Assembly: GCF_021117425.1 (NCBI RefSeq) | Contig: NZ_CP088298.1 | Location: forward strand, 248,001-312,000 | Direction of reading: 5' to 3' | From: Brevibacterium zhoupengii | GTDB lineage: Bacteria; Actinomycetota; Actinomycetes; Actinomycetales; Brevibacteriaceae | Length of the DNA: 64,000 nucleotides | In this document: positions 51,586 through 60,523 of the stretch, one piece after another | How the letters are laid out: the number at the start of each line of letters is the position of its first letter | How positions within the stretch are numbered: position 1 is the stretch's first letter | The notes under the pieces: generated by a model | Database searches by the model: none | The model's input: the letters and a program-made list of their open reading frames with translations, nothing else | What the model was told of the DNA's origin: nothing | Translations under genes and position numbers: made by a program

Positions 51586-51981
51586 ATGGCGCATCCGCAG
51601 ATGTTCGATGACGACGACCCGCAGTTGGCCCGCCTTCGGAAGGTCACGCTGAGCCTTCCCGGGGTGCAGGAGAAGGTCTCGCATGGGCGGCCAGCGTTCT
51701 TCACGAAGAAGATCTTCGCGTACTTCGGAGGCACACGGAAGCTTGTCACCGGTGAGATGGAGCAGCATCCGCAAGCGCTGCTGATCCTGCCGGATCCGAT
51801 GGACGCCGAGGTGCTGATGGAGCGACCGGATGCCTTCGTCCCCATGTACTTAGGACCAACCGGCTGGATCGGTTTGGAACTCGAAACTCTCGGCGAGGAC
51901 GACCTCAGCGACCTGCTCACCGACTCCTACCGGAATACCGCTCCTGCTGGTCTGGTCCGAGAACTGCCCGCGAAGGACTGA
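51586..51981 (+). CDS. MmcQ/YjbR family protein
   Basis: A 131-residue small alpha/beta protein of the YjbR (double-wing) group: LRKVTLSLPGVQEKVSHGRPAFFTKKIFAYFGG is the family start and PMYLGPTGWIGLELE the central strand region. Role is unknown in the family; a DNA-binding-like fold is described. The -10-like TAGGGT at 51574 ends 6 bases before ATG, suggesting leaderless translation, though GGGTGGG could act as a ribosome site. Confidence 0.82.
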   Translation: MAHPQMFDDDDPQLARLRKVTLSLPGVQEKVSHGRPAFFTKKIFAYFGGTRKLVTGEMEQHPQALLILPDPMDAEVLMERPDAFVPMYLGPTGWIGLELETLGEDDLSDLLTDSYRNTAPAGLVRELPAKD

Positions 51982-52054
51982 GGAAAAGGGACCCCCTCGT
52001 CCGCCTGCTGGGTACCGTGACGCGACAGTTGCGAGACTGGATACTCTCGAGGGC

Positions 52055-52999
52055 ATGAGCAACCGCATCGTCATCACCACCGACTACCTCCGCCCGGGCG
52101 ACACCGTCGACACGATGCTGCGAGACCGCGGCCTCGAGCCGGTCTACTTACCTGCGGGCGGAACTCGCACGGATGACGAGAAGTTGGCTCTGTTCGAGGG
52201 GGCCGTCGGTGCAATCGCTGCGAGTGAACCGGTCACGCGTGCAATGCTCGCAGCTGCCTCGTCGCTGAAGGTCATCGCCCGTGCCGGGGTCGGCTATGAC
52301 AACGTCGACGCTGATGCAGCGGCCGAGTTCGGCATCCGCGTCTGCAACACTCCTGGAGTCAACCACCACGCCGTCGCCGAGCTGGCGCTCGCCCTTATGC
52401 TCGCCTGTGCTCGCCGACTCAACACCGTGCTGCCGGCTGTGGCCGAGGGCGAATGGCCGCGCGAGGCCGGCACCGAGCTGCGGGGCAAGAGTCTCGGCGT
52501 CATCGGCTACGGTCCCAGTGGCAAAGCGATCGCTGCGCTCGGTGTCGCACTGGGAATGCGGGTTCTCGTTTCCACAGCCCACCCCGATTCCGAACAGTCG
52601 TCGGGCATCGAGTTCGCCGACTTCGACACGACCATCAGAGCCGCCGACTACCTGACTCTCCACAGCCGAGCAGGCAAGGGTGACCCGATCATCGACGCCG
52701 CGAGCTTCGCTGGCATGAAGAGCTCTGCGATCCTCATCAATGCCGCACGCGGCTCCCTCGTCAATGAGGGAGCTCTCGTCCAAGCGCTCAAGGCAGGCGA
52801 GATCGCCGGTGCCGGACTCGACGTCCTGCACCGCGAACCCATGGTCGAGGACAACCCATTGCGAACGATGAGCAACGTCGTCATCACCTCCCACCTAGCC
52901 GGGCAGACGCTGGAGGCCAGGGAGCGCGCCGGAGTCGCGGCAGCTCGCGCCGTCATCGATGTCCTCGACGGAAAAACTCCACAGGGCGCAGTCGTCTGA
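52055..52999 (+). CDS. D-isomer specific 2-hydroxyacid dehydrogenase
   Basis: A 314-residue NAD-dependent dehydrogenase of the phosphoglycerate/formate dehydrogenase family. ARAGVGYDNVD (substrate loop), SLGVIGYGPSGKAIA (GxGxxG nucleotide loop), LINAARGSLVNEGAL (catalytic Arg), HREPM (Glu) and TSHLAGQT (catalytic His) are complete. It is shorter than SerA, with no ACT domain, so it is a stand-alone 2-hydroxyacid or glyoxylate reductase type. It lies 44 bases before an aldo/keto reductase. A possible -10 TACTCT ends 7 bases before ATG. Confidence 0.85.
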   Translation: MSNRIVITTDYLRPGDTVDTMLRDRGLEPVYLPAGGTRTDDEKLALFEGAVGAIAASEPVTRAMLAAASSLKVIARAGVGYDNVDADAAAEFGIRVCNTPGVNHHAVAELALALMLACARRLNTVLPAVAEGEWPREAGTELRGKSLGVIGYGPSGKAIAALGVALGMRVLVSTAHPDSEQSSGIEFADFDTTIRAADYLTLHSRAGKGDPIIDAASFAGMKSSAILINAARGSLVNEGALVQALKAGEIAGAGLDVLHREPMVEDNPLRTMSNVVITSHLAGQTLEARERAGVAAARAVIDVLDGKTPQGAVV

Positions 53000-53043
53000 C
53001 TGAGCTCTGGCCGGAACCACCTCGGCGGTCATAGGGTTGGGGC

Positions 53044-53895
53044 ATGTCCAATTCAGAGCACAGCTCAGCGATTCCGACCCTCGAACTCAACGACGGGGCC
53101 AGCATCCCGCAGATCGGCCTCGGCACCTACGCCATGCACGACGCCGAGGGCGTCGGCGCGATCATCTCCGGCATCGACAACGGGTACCGACTCCTCGATA
53201 CCGCGGTCAACTACGAAAACGAGCGCGAAGTCGGCCAGGCCGTCATCGACTCCAAGGTCGGCCGGGACGAACTCTTCATCACCAGCAAGGTCCCGGGCCG
53301 TCACCACGGCTTCGACGAAACGATCGCCAGCACCGAGGAATCTCTGGCCAGGCTCCAACTCGAGCGCCTCGACCTCCACCTCATCCACTGGCCCAACCCG
53401 AGCGTGGGCAAGTACGTCGACACCTGGCGTGGCCTCATCGAGCTGCGCGAGCGCGGGCTGGTGACCTCGATCGGAGTCTCGAACTTCACCGAGTCCATGC
53501 TCCAGGAGCTCATCGACGAAACCGGGGTCACCCCGGCGGTCAATCAGATCGAACTCCATCCCTATTTCCCACAGAGCAAGCTCATCGAATTCCACAGATC
53601 CATTGGAATCCAGACCGAATCCTGGTCACCGCTGTACCGTGACCAGGGCCTGTTCGACGAGGCCCCCATCGCCGAGGCTGCGGCTGTCCACGGGGTTGAG
53701 CCGGCTCAGGTGGTCCTGCGCTGGCACCTCGAAGTCGGCAGCCTGCCGATCCCGAAGTCTGCCAACCCCGACCGGCAGAAGCTCAACGCCGATATCTTCG
53801 GCTTCAGCCTCACTTCCGCCGAGGTGGCTGCGATCTCTGGTCTCGAGCGCGGTCGGATGAAGGACCGTGACCCGCTGACCCACGAAGAGATGTGA
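53044..53895 (+). CDS. Aldo/keto reductase
   Basis: A 283-residue AKR of the 2,5-diketo-D-gluconate reductase/AKR5 type. Catalytic tetrad: Asp and Tyr in LLDTAVNYENE, Lys in FITSKVPG and His in LIHWPNP. The NADPH-binding end IPKSANPDRQKLN is typical. It reduces aldehydes or ketones of sugars and xenobiotics. Convergent with the TetR gene 12 bases away. TAGGGT ends 6 bases before ATG (leaderless candidate). Confidence 0.87.
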   Translation: MSNSEHSSAIPTLELNDGASIPQIGLGTYAMHDAEGVGAIISGIDNGYRLLDTAVNYENEREVGQAVIDSKVGRDELFITSKVPGRHHGFDETIASTEESLARLQLERLDLHLIHWPNPSVGKYVDTWRGLIELRERGLVTSIGVSNFTESMLQELIDETGVTPAVNQIELHPYFPQSKLIEFHRSIGIQTESWSPLYRDQGLFDEAPIAEAAAVHGVEPAQVVLRWHLEVGSLPIPKSANPDRQKLNADIFGFSLTSAEVAAISGLERGRMKDRDPLTHEEM

Positions 53896-53907
53896 GCGTT
53901 TCCGCGG

Positions 53908-54582
53908 CTAGTGCGACTGTGCCGCTGAGAACACTTCTTGCAGCCCCATTCGACTCGGGGCCGGTAACGACCGAGCGGTCGGGGGACCCTCTGACTCGAA
54001 CGACTGGAGCAGGTAGGCGATAAGCCGTCGCGAGAGGTCCTGAGCATGCTCGGGCGGAGCCTCGCTGACACCGCCGTTGGCGAGGAAGATCAGCATGAGG
54101 TCGCTGGGGTCGAAGTCGGGTCGGAGCCTGCCTGACTTCTGAGCACGATCTACCAGGTCCGCGAAGACAGCCTCAGCATGCATGCGCTTCTCATCGATTC
54201 CTTGGCCCTCAGAAAATGCCGAGATAAACGCCTCCGTGAACCCACGGTCCTCGATCTGCATCCGGCCGAGGTCTTCGACGAATGAGCAGAATCCGCGCCA
54301 CGGGTCAGGGTCGGCCGCAGCCTGAGTGAGGACCGACTCGCAATGGCTGATCTGGGTAGCGAACACCTCGGTGATCAGAGATCGGCGATCAGGGAAGCGT
54401 CGGAACAGGGTTGCAGCACCCACTCCTGCTCGGCGAGCAATCGCCGTCATGGGCACATCGATGCCGCGTTCGGCGAAGAGCTCCCGCGCCACCGTGAGAA
54501 TGCGCGCCCTGTTGTCCGCAGCATCTGCGCGCAGCTTCTGTGCGGGCATTTGTTGAGTTTCGATCTGAGTCGTCTCGGCCAT
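53908..54582 (-). CDS. TetR family transcriptional regulator
   Basis: A 224-residue regulator: helix-turn-helix RILTVARELFAERGIDVPMTAIARRAGVGAATLFRRFPDRRSL, then an all-helical ligand domain. ATG 54582 fits GAGAGAAG upstream; the frame is open 15 codons more. It is divergent from a ketopantoate-reductase-like gene, with two palindromes between, so it most likely represses that gene. Confidence 0.86.
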   Translation of the reverse strand: MAETTQIETQQMPAQKLRADAADNRARILTVARELFAERGIDVPMTAIARRAGVGAATLFRRFPDRRSLITEVFATQISHCESVLTQAAADPDPWRGFCSFVEDLGRMQIEDRGFTEAFISAFSEGQGIDEKRMHAEAVFADLVDRAQKSGRLRPDFDPSDLMLIFLANGGVSEAPPEHAQDLSRRLIAYLLQSFESEGPPTARSLPAPSRMGLQEVFSAAQSH

Positions 54583-54645
54583 TTCTTCTCTCACTTCCGG
54601 AAAAGCGGAATGCGGCGATGGAATCACTGCTTAATCTACATGTAA

Positions 54646-54673
54646 GTGGAAACCACCTTCCACATATTGTGGA
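54646..54673. promoter_or_regulatory. Paired palindromes, candidate TetR operator
   Basis: GTGGAAACCAC (54646-54656) and TCCACATATTGTGGA (54659-54673) are adjacent palindromes sharing CCAC/GTGG half-sites. They lie in the divergent region, 42 bases before the plus-strand start. Confidence 0.55.
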
Positions 54674-54714
54674 GAGTAGACGAGCGCCGAACGGCGCAGA
54701 GGAGAGACGCAGAC

Positions 54715-55662
54715 ATGAAGATTCTGATGTTCGGCCGTGGAGTCATTTCGACACTGTACGGATGGGCCCTGGAGAAAGCAGGAAACGAGGTCGACTTCTA
54801 TGTCCGCCTCGGACGTGCCGCCGACTTCGGGTTCTCGGTCGACGTAGACATCAGGGACGGCCGAGCCTCTCGGCAAGGGAAGCCGGTGCAGGAGAATTGG
54901 CCCATCACGCTGCGAGAGGACCTCGAACCGGACCACGACTATGACCTCATCATCGTCAGCGTCAACCACGACCAGTTGGACAGCGCAGTCGACTTCCTCC
55001 ACACCCGAGTCGGCGGGGCCACAATCCTCATCTTCAACAACGTCTGGGTCGAGCCTGCGGCTGCCGTCTCGCGGTTGCCCCGCGAGCAGGTCACTTGGGG
55101 ATTCCCTGGTGGCGGAGGAGGCTTTGACGTCAACACCCTGCATGGCGGATTCGTCAAAAGCATCTTCCTCGGCGATATCGACGAGTCGAGCCGCACGGAC
55201 CGGCACCGCGTTGTCCGTGAACTCTTCACGGACGCCGGATTCTCAATCTCTGACATCGCGGATTTCCGCAGCTGGCTCTGGTTTCACTTCATCCTTGACG
55301 CCGGAATCATGGTCGGATGGCTGCGGATGGGAAGTTTCGACGCACTCGTCCGCTCGCGCCCCGCACTGAAAGAAGTCGTGCGCCTCGTCCGAGAGATGAT
55401 TCCCGTCCTCACAGCGAAGGGCGGGACCTCACGACTCGGAGCCGCAGCTACACGATTCATCCCCGCCAGCGTCATCAGTGTCGCAATGCAGAAGTTGCTG
55501 ACCGGCGACAACCTGTATACCTTCATCATGACCCAGGCGCAGGCCACCGGACACAACAACTACAAGGCGCAATCCGACTACCCTCGAGATGTCCTCGCCG
55601 AGGCCCGTCGTCTCGGAGTCGCGGTTCCCCGGCTGGAAGCCAACGAGCCGGCGTTCAGGTAA
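54715..55662 (+). CDS. Ketopantoate reductase-like (ApbA/PanE family) oxidoreductase
   Basis: A 315-residue NADP-dependent dehydrogenase fold: MKILMFGRGVISTLYGWALEKAGNEVDFYVR is the N-terminal Rossmann unit and DLIIVSVNHDQL the second strand; the C-terminal half is helical as in ApbA. The catalytic Lys region of PanE is not clearly preserved, so pantothenate synthesis is doubtful; a related keto acid or drug-like compound under TetR control is more likely. AGAGGAGAG at 54698 sets ATG 54715. Confidence 0.78.
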   Translation: MKILMFGRGVISTLYGWALEKAGNEVDFYVRLGRAADFGFSVDVDIRDGRASRQGKPVQENWPITLREDLEPDHDYDLIIVSVNHDQLDSAVDFLHTRVGGATILIFNNVWVEPAAAVSRLPREQVTWGFPGGGGGFDVNTLHGGFVKSIFLGDIDESSRTDRHRVVRELFTDAGFSISDIADFRSWLWFHFILDAGIMVGWLRMGSFDALVRSRPALKEVVRLVREMIPVLTAKGGTSRLGAAATRFIPASVISVAMQKLLTGDNLYTFIMTQAQATGHNNYKAQSDYPRDVLAEARRLGVAVPRLEANEPAFR

Positions 55663-55697
55663 TGGTTCTGAACGTGCTCCACTAGAATGGGCACTCT

Positions 55698-56279
55698 ATG
55701 GGAGCCGCTGACGCAGATGTCGACCCTGGGGCGCATTCCGCCCTCACCTTCCGCCGCACCACCCGTGCCGACTTTCCACTGCTGCAGCGGTGGTTGAGAT
55801 CCGCCCATGTGTCCAGGTACTGGAACCACGAGACCGCAGACACAGCGATCGAACGTGACTTCGGCGGCAGCATCGATGAAACCGAGCCCTCCGCCGATTA
55901 CATCGTCGCCGCAGGTGACGTTCCGATCGGTTTCGTCCAGCGCAGCGAGATCTGGGACTACGAGACTGAGCAGCGTGGACTCATCGAGATCGCCGAGGTC
56001 CCAGATCGGGCATTGACGATTGACTATTTCATCGGTGAGAGCAATGCGCTGGGCAGAGGACTGGGCGCGCAGCTGATCCGTGAGTTCACCGATCTCTGCT
56101 TTCGCGAGTGCCCTCAGGCTCCATCGATCGTCGTGCCCGTCGTCGCCGGCAATGTGGCGTCATGGTCGGCATTGGAGTCAGCCGGCTACACCTACGTCGC
56201 TACCGCGGATCTGCCGCCCGACAACCCGGTCGACGACGGTGAACACCGTGTGTACCGTCAGGTGAGGGGCTCGGAGTGA
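55698..56279 (+). CDS. GNAT acetyltransferase, AAC(6')-like
   Basis: A 193-residue GNAT enzyme: FRRTTRADFPLLQRWLRSAHVSRYW resembles the opening of aminoglycoside 6'-acetyltransferases and siderophore N-acyltransferases; LTIDYFIGESNALGRGLGAQLI carries the acetyl-CoA R/Q-x-x-G-x-G/A loop (here LGRGLGAQL). Without further evidence no drug resistance is claimed. A -10-like TAGAAT ends 9 bases before ATG. Confidence 0.82.
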   Translation: MGAADADVDPGAHSALTFRRTTRADFPLLQRWLRSAHVSRYWNHETADTAIERDFGGSIDETEPSADYIVAAGDVPIGFVQRSEIWDYETEQRGLIEIAEVPDRALTIDYFIGESNALGRGLGAQLIREFTDLCFRECPQAPSIVVPVVAGNVASWSALESAGYTYVATADLPPDNPVDDGEHRVYRQVRGSE

Positions 56280-56333
56280 CGAAACACGCATGATCGCCGA
56301 GGTGGGCCCGCCGATTGTGTGAGAATGTTCCCT

Positions 56334-56999
56334 GTGAGCTCGGAGCCGGAAAACCCGCATGCGTTGCAGTACCAGCGTGGACTGAGGCACCGGCGTTCTC
56401 TGCGGGGGACCGCAGCCGCTGTCTTCGCCACGTTCGTGGCGCTGGCCTCTCACATGATCGGCGGCGGTGAGCTGCCTTCAGCCATGGGTGTCCTGGTTCC
56501 CTTGGCGCTGTCGATGCTGGTCTGCGTTCTGCTCGCAGGTCGCAGACTGTCGTTGCTTCGACTATCCCTATCTGTGCTGGTCAGCCAGTCGCTGTTCCAC
56601 CTGCTCTTCTCCGTGTTCACTCCGATGGCCGGGAGCCACAGTCCTGCGAACGCACTTGAGCGACATGCGATGCACCATTCCGGCCCGGAGGCCATGTCCG
56701 GCTCCGCGTCAGACGCCGGGGCGAGCATGCATGCGCACGCGTCACCGGGAATGCTGTTGGCGCACCTCGTCGCCGCTGTCCTCACAATCGCCATGATCTA
56801 CTGGTCGGAAGCGCTGCCGGCGAAGATCGGCAGTTTCCTCCGACACGTCATCCACGCGCTCCTGCCCACTGCGGTGCGACCGATGCCGGTTCCGAACGGA
56901 CCGAGGCCCCACCTCGGCCTCGCCCGGATCCTCCCTCGCCACCTCGGCGTTCTCCGCTCTCCTGTCCTGACCAGGGGACCACCAGCGGCAGCTTTCTGA
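56334..56999 (+). CDS. His/Met-rich membrane protein of unknown function
   Basis: A 221-residue protein with four or five hydrophobic segments and a loop around residues 98-135 rich in His, Met and Ser (RHAMHHSGPEAMSG, MHAHASPG). Such loops often bind copper. The C-terminal part is Pro/Arg-rich. Start is uncertain: GTG 56334 has a -10-like GAGAAT 7 bases before it (leaderless), GTG 56319 and ATG 56325 are in frame and lack a ribosome site. It is followed by a PepSY protein that also has a His-rich loop. I do not recognise the family with confidence. Confidence 0.6.
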   Translation: MSSEPENPHALQYQRGLRHRRSLRGTAAAVFATFVALASHMIGGGELPSAMGVLVPLALSMLVCVLLAGRRLSLLRLSLSVLVSQSLFHLLFSVFTPMAGSHSPANALERHAMHHSGPEAMSGSASDAGASMHAHASPGMLLAHLVAAVLTIAMIYWSEALPAKIGSFLRHVIHALLPTAVRPMPVPNGPRPHLGLARILPRHLGVLRSPVLTRGPPAAAF

Positions 57000-57098
57000 C
57001 CCCACCATCTTTGACCTCAGCGTCGGCGGAAATCCGCTGGCGTGCGCTCGCCTGGCCAAATTTCAGGACGGCGAGCGCTCTTCACAGAAAGCTTCACC

Positions 57099-58595
57099 AT
57101 GACCACACCTTTGTCATCCCTGCCCGAAAACCGGCAGGACCAGCCGCGACGCCGCGGCACCAGTTGGCTCGGCGAACTCCTGCGCCGACTCCACTTCTAT
57201 GCAGGGATCTTCGTCGGTCCCTTCATTCTCATCGCCGCACTCAGCGGCGCCCTGTATGCGATCAGCCCGCAGATCGAAAAGGTCGTCTACGCAGATGAGC
57301 TGACCACCTCGGCGACGGGCCCCGCCCTGCCGCTGGCCGACCAGGTCACGGCCGCCACGACCTACACTGGGGGAGGGGAGAGTATCAGCGCGGTGCGCCC
57401 GGCACCGAGACCCGGCGCGACGACTCGGGTGATGTTCGATGACCCGAACCTGGGCGAAAGCGAATCCCGGGCGATCTTCATCGACCCCACCACCGCCGAG
57501 GTGAAGGGCGACCTGAGCGTGTACGGAACCTCGGGATCCCTGCCCTTGCGAACCTGGGTCGATCAGCTGCACCGCAGCCTCCACCTCGGCGATTTCGGAC
57601 GGTACTACAGCGAACTCGCCGCGTCGTGGCTGGGCATCATCGCGGTCGCCGGACTGTGCCTGTGGGTGATGCGCGCCCGACGGGCAAGGAAGGCCACTGC
57701 GCTGCTGCGGCCGTCGATGAAGCACAAGGGGCTGCGCCGCACATTCTCCTGGCACGCCTCGGTCGGCGTGTGGGCTGCGATCGGGATGCTGTTCCTGTCG
57801 GCGACCGGCATCACCTGGTCTCAGCTGGGCGGAGACAATGTGACGAAGCTGCGAGCGGCTCTGGATTGGTCGACGCCAGCGGTCTCGACGGAACTGGGTG
57901 CAGGCTCCGCCGAGTCCGGCGGTGGTTCGGTGGGGGAGTCGGGAGCTGGAGAGCACACCGGGCACGAAGGCCACGCGCGCCATGACGACGGTGCTCATGC
58001 GGGACATGGCGGCGAGGCTGCGTCGAATTCCTCCGGCGTCGATCCCGCGGACTTCGACATGACCCTGACCATGGCACGCGATATCAACGTCAATACCGGG
58101 CTCGTTGAGATCCTGCCGCCGGCCGATGATGATTCGGCGTGGGTGGTCCAGGAGATCCAACGCAGCTTCCCCACCGAGGTCGATGCTGTCGCGATCGATG
58201 CCGACACCATGGAGGTCACCGATCGTGTGGACTTCTCCGACTACGGGCTTGCCTCGAAGCTGGCGCGGTGGGGCGTCGACCTGCACATGGGAACGATGTT
58301 CGGTCTGGCCAACCAGATCGTGCTCGTCGGCCTCGCAATCGGAATCGCGTCCATGGTTGTGTGGGGCTATGTGATGTGGTGGCAGCGCCGACCCAAGCAC
58401 GATCCGAGCCGGAGCTTCGGCGTCACACCTGTTCGTGGTGCGCTGGCCAATGCGCCCTGGTGGTCGGTGGCTGCGGTTGGGCTCACGGCCGTGGTGATCG
58501 GGGTATTCCTGCCGATGGTGGGGATCAGTCTGTTGGGATTCCTTGTTGTTGATGGGGTGCTGGCGCTGTGGGCGAGGCGGCGCGCCCGCAGGTGA
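57099..58595 (+). CDS. PepSY-associated transmembrane protein with His-rich loop
   Basis: A 498-residue membrane protein of the PepSY_TM family, with four main helices: LHFYAGIFVGPFILIAALSGALYA near residue 32 (the HxxxG-x-x-x-G-P start), LAASWLGIIAVAGLCLWVM, LRRTFSWHASVGVWAAIGMLFLSATGITW and helices near the end. External domains lie between. Around residues 285-306 there is a stretch with six or seven His among Gly/Glu/Asp. Members of the family often assist iron or copper uptake or reduction. With the His/Met-rich protein 99 bases upstream a copper-related role is inferred. Confidence 0.8.
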   Translation: MTTPLSSLPENRQDQPRRRGTSWLGELLRRLHFYAGIFVGPFILIAALSGALYAISPQIEKVVYADELTTSATGPALPLADQVTAATTYTGGGESISAVRPAPRPGATTRVMFDDPNLGESESRAIFIDPTTAEVKGDLSVYGTSGSLPLRTWVDQLHRSLHLGDFGRYYSELAASWLGIIAVAGLCLWVMRARRARKATALLRPSMKHKGLRRTFSWHASVGVWAAIGMLFLSATGITWSQLGGDNVTKLRAALDWSTPAVSTELGAGSAESGGGSVGESGAGEHTGHEGHARHDDGAHAGHGGEAASNSSGVDPADFDMTLTMARDINVNTGLVEILPPADDDSAWVVQEIQRSFPTEVDAVAIDADTMEVTDRVDFSDYGLASKLARWGVDLHMGTMFGLANQIVLVGLAIGIASMVVWGYVMWWQRRPKHDPSRSFGVTPVRGALANAPWWSVAAVGLTAVVIGVFLPMVGISLLGFLVVDGVLALWARRRARR

Positions 58596-58600
58596 CACCA

Positions 58601-58634
58601 GAACGCCGGACCGAGATCACTCGGTCCGGCGTTC
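58601..58634. terminator. Bidirectional terminator hairpin
   Basis: GAACGCCGGACCGAG and CTCGGTCCGGCGTTC form a perfect 15-bp stem with loop ATCA between the convergent PepSY gene and the dicarboxylate carrier gene. Confidence 0.75.
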
Positions 58635-58651
58635 GTTCTCCTGCCCGCAGA

Positions 58652-60091
58652 TCAGCCCCATCCAGGGACGACGAAGATGAGCCAGGTGACGATCGGTGCG
58701 ATGAGGACCATCGAGAAACCCCATCTCATGAGCTGCTTGAAGACCTGATCGCGCTGCTCCTCCGGCGAGTTCGCAACGACCAGTGCACCCGAGGTGGAGA
58801 AGGGGCTCGAGTCGACGACCGAGGACGAGATGGCAAGGGCGATGATCAGCCCGATCTCACCGACGCTGCCGGTGAGCAGGAACGGCACAGCCAGTGGGAT
58901 GAGAGCTCCGAGGATGCCGGTTGTCGAGGCGAAGGCCGAGACGACGGCACCGATGAAGCAGATGAGCACGGCGGCGAAGAGCGGGGCTCCCATACCGGCA
59001 ACGAGGTTGCCCAGCCAGTCGATGGTGCCCAAGCGCTCCATGAGTTCGACGTAGGTGACGATGCCGCAGATGAGGAGCACTGTGGGCCAGGCGATCTTGC
59101 TGACCGCACCCTTGCTCACCTTGGGCGAGAAGAACGAGATGATGACGGCGATGCAGATCGCGGTGAAGCCGACGTCTTGGTTCAGCGGTGGAACCACCAT
59201 GACCGCCAACACGATGAGGCCGATGAGGGTGACGATGCGGTTGCGATCCAACGTGGTCACCGGTGCGCCGATGTCATCGTCCTTGACCATGGTCGTCTGC
59301 ACGGACCTGCGTGCCGCGCGACGCTGCGGATCATTGCGGGGAACCTCCGGCTGAGTGCCGGATCCGCCGCTGCCATCTGCCTCGCCGTCAGCCTCGGCGT
59401 CAGCACCGGCGTCGGTGCGGCGGGTGTCTTCCAGGCCATGGCCCAAGTCCCGCTTGCCCAGCAGGTCACGTCCACCGAAGAGGAAGAAGCAGATGAGGCC
59501 GAGGATGAAGTTGAAGACGAAGGAGGCGAGGAACAGGAGCACGGGGCTGCCTGGCAGATCATTGCGTTCGACGACCTGGTTGGTGATGGTTCCGAAGATG
59601 CTCAGTGGTGAGAAGCCGCCGGCAGTTGCTCCGTTGATGATCATGAGGCCCATGAGCAGCGGGCGGATGTCGTAGCGTCGGGCGAAACCCATGCCGATCG
59701 GAGCGATGATCGCGATGGCGGCGGGGACGACGGAGCCGAAACCCGAGAGGAGCGCGGTGACGACGAAGAACACCCACGGAATCAGGGCGATTCTGCCTCC
59801 CACCGCCTTGACGAGGACATGGACCAGCCAGTCGACCGTGCCATTGTCCTTCGCCAAGGCGAACAGATACGTCACCCCCACAAGGATGAGGAAGAGGTCG
59901 GCCGGGAACCCGGTCAGGAGAGTGTCGGCATCCTCTCCGAGGACGAAGGTGCCGAAGAGGAAGGTCGCCATGAGCGCCAGCGCACCCATATGGACCGAGA
60001 CGAAGGTGGCGATGACGAACAGGGCCACGAGGACGAGGATGGACGCTAATTCAAGAGACACAATTCGCTCCAATGCGATGTGTAGAGTCAT
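58652..60091 (-). CDS. MatC-like / SLC13-type dicarboxylate transporter
   Basis: A 479-residue carrier of the ion-transporter superfamily with about 12 hydrophobic segments in two halves. The first half resembles the MatC N-terminal domain (LSGFGSVVPAAIAIIAPIGMGFARRYDI, INGATAGGFSPLSIFGTI), the second has VVSAFASTTGILGALIPLAVPFL and SSSVVDSSPFSTSGALVVA, the paired substrate loops. A charged Asp/Gly/Arg-rich cytoplasmic linker near residue 205-255 divides them. Malonate, malate or glycolate-like acids are possible substrates. It is divergent from an aminotransferase and a 2-hydroxyacid dehydrogenase. A frame to 60442 exists but has no ribosome site; AAGAGG precedes ATG 60091. Confidence 0.8.
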   Translation of the reverse strand: MTLHIALERIVSLELASILVLVALFVIATFVSVHMGALALMATFLFGTFVLGEDADTLLTGFPADLFLILVGVTYLFALAKDNGTVDWLVHVLVKAVGGRIALIPWVFFVVTALLSGFGSVVPAAIAIIAPIGMGFARRYDIRPLLMGLMIINGATAGGFSPLSIFGTITNQVVERNDLPGSPVLLFLASFVFNFILGLICFFLFGGRDLLGKRDLGHGLEDTRRTDAGADAEADGEADGSGGSGTQPEVPRNDPQRRAARRSVQTTMVKDDDIGAPVTTLDRNRIVTLIGLIVLAVMVVPPLNQDVGFTAICIAVIISFFSPKVSKGAVSKIAWPTVLLICGIVTYVELMERLGTIDWLGNLVAGMGAPLFAAVLICFIGAVVSAFASTTGILGALIPLAVPFLLTGSVGEIGLIIALAISSSVVDSSPFSTSGALVVANSPEEQRDQVFKQLMRWGFSMVLIAPIVTWLIFVVPGWG

Positions 60092-60523
60092 CGGAACAGC
60101 CTCTTTGCCGCCCCGTACTTTCCATGATGCGGAATCTTGATAGACCTTTTGTGAAAGCTTGCCCCTATCGGACGATCGAGTCAAGGGTTTCCTGGCAATT
60201 GGGAAACGGCGAGTCTCATTGTAGGTAAGCCGTGTATCTGCGCTGGTGGCAGAGCTGGAGTCCACCCTGCAAATGAACCATTTTCTGATCGTCATCCGTG
60301 TGGTAGCGTAAAATGAAACCTTTGTATCGCATCGTGGAATCAGAGAGGATTCTCCGACGATGAACCCGACAGCAGAAGTGATCAGCCACCGTTTCGCCAG
60401 CGTGCGCATGACGAGCCTTGTTCCTCTGCGTCCGTCTCCCACCGCTCTCTGGTACCTCCTGGCCGCTCGGCCGAACTCGACTCATACTCCGTGCCGAGAG
60501 GCACGCGAAAGGGAAGGACGATC
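60092..60523. other. Divergent intergenic region with possible operator; no firm gene
   Basis: Region between the carrier and aminotransferase genes, AT-richer than the flanks. GGAATC occurs within similar contexts at 60126-60140 and 60336-60341, and GAATC/GATTC (60337-60341, 60348-60352) form a short inverted repeat, which may be regulator sites. A 55-codon frame (60360-60527, ATG after AGAGGA) ends inside the aminotransferase start codon (ATGA), but its third-position GC is well below that of the genes around it. Confidence 0.4.

Noticed and set aside
57114..58598. A 494-codon minus-strand frame opposite the PepSY gene
   Set aside because: No hydrophobic segments or motifs; the plus strand has a clear PepSY_TM protein.
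58568..59611. A 347-codon Asp/Glu/Arg-rich plus-strand frame
   Set aside because: Antisense of the dicarboxylate carrier and composed of low-complexity charged residues; it also crosses the terminator at 58601.
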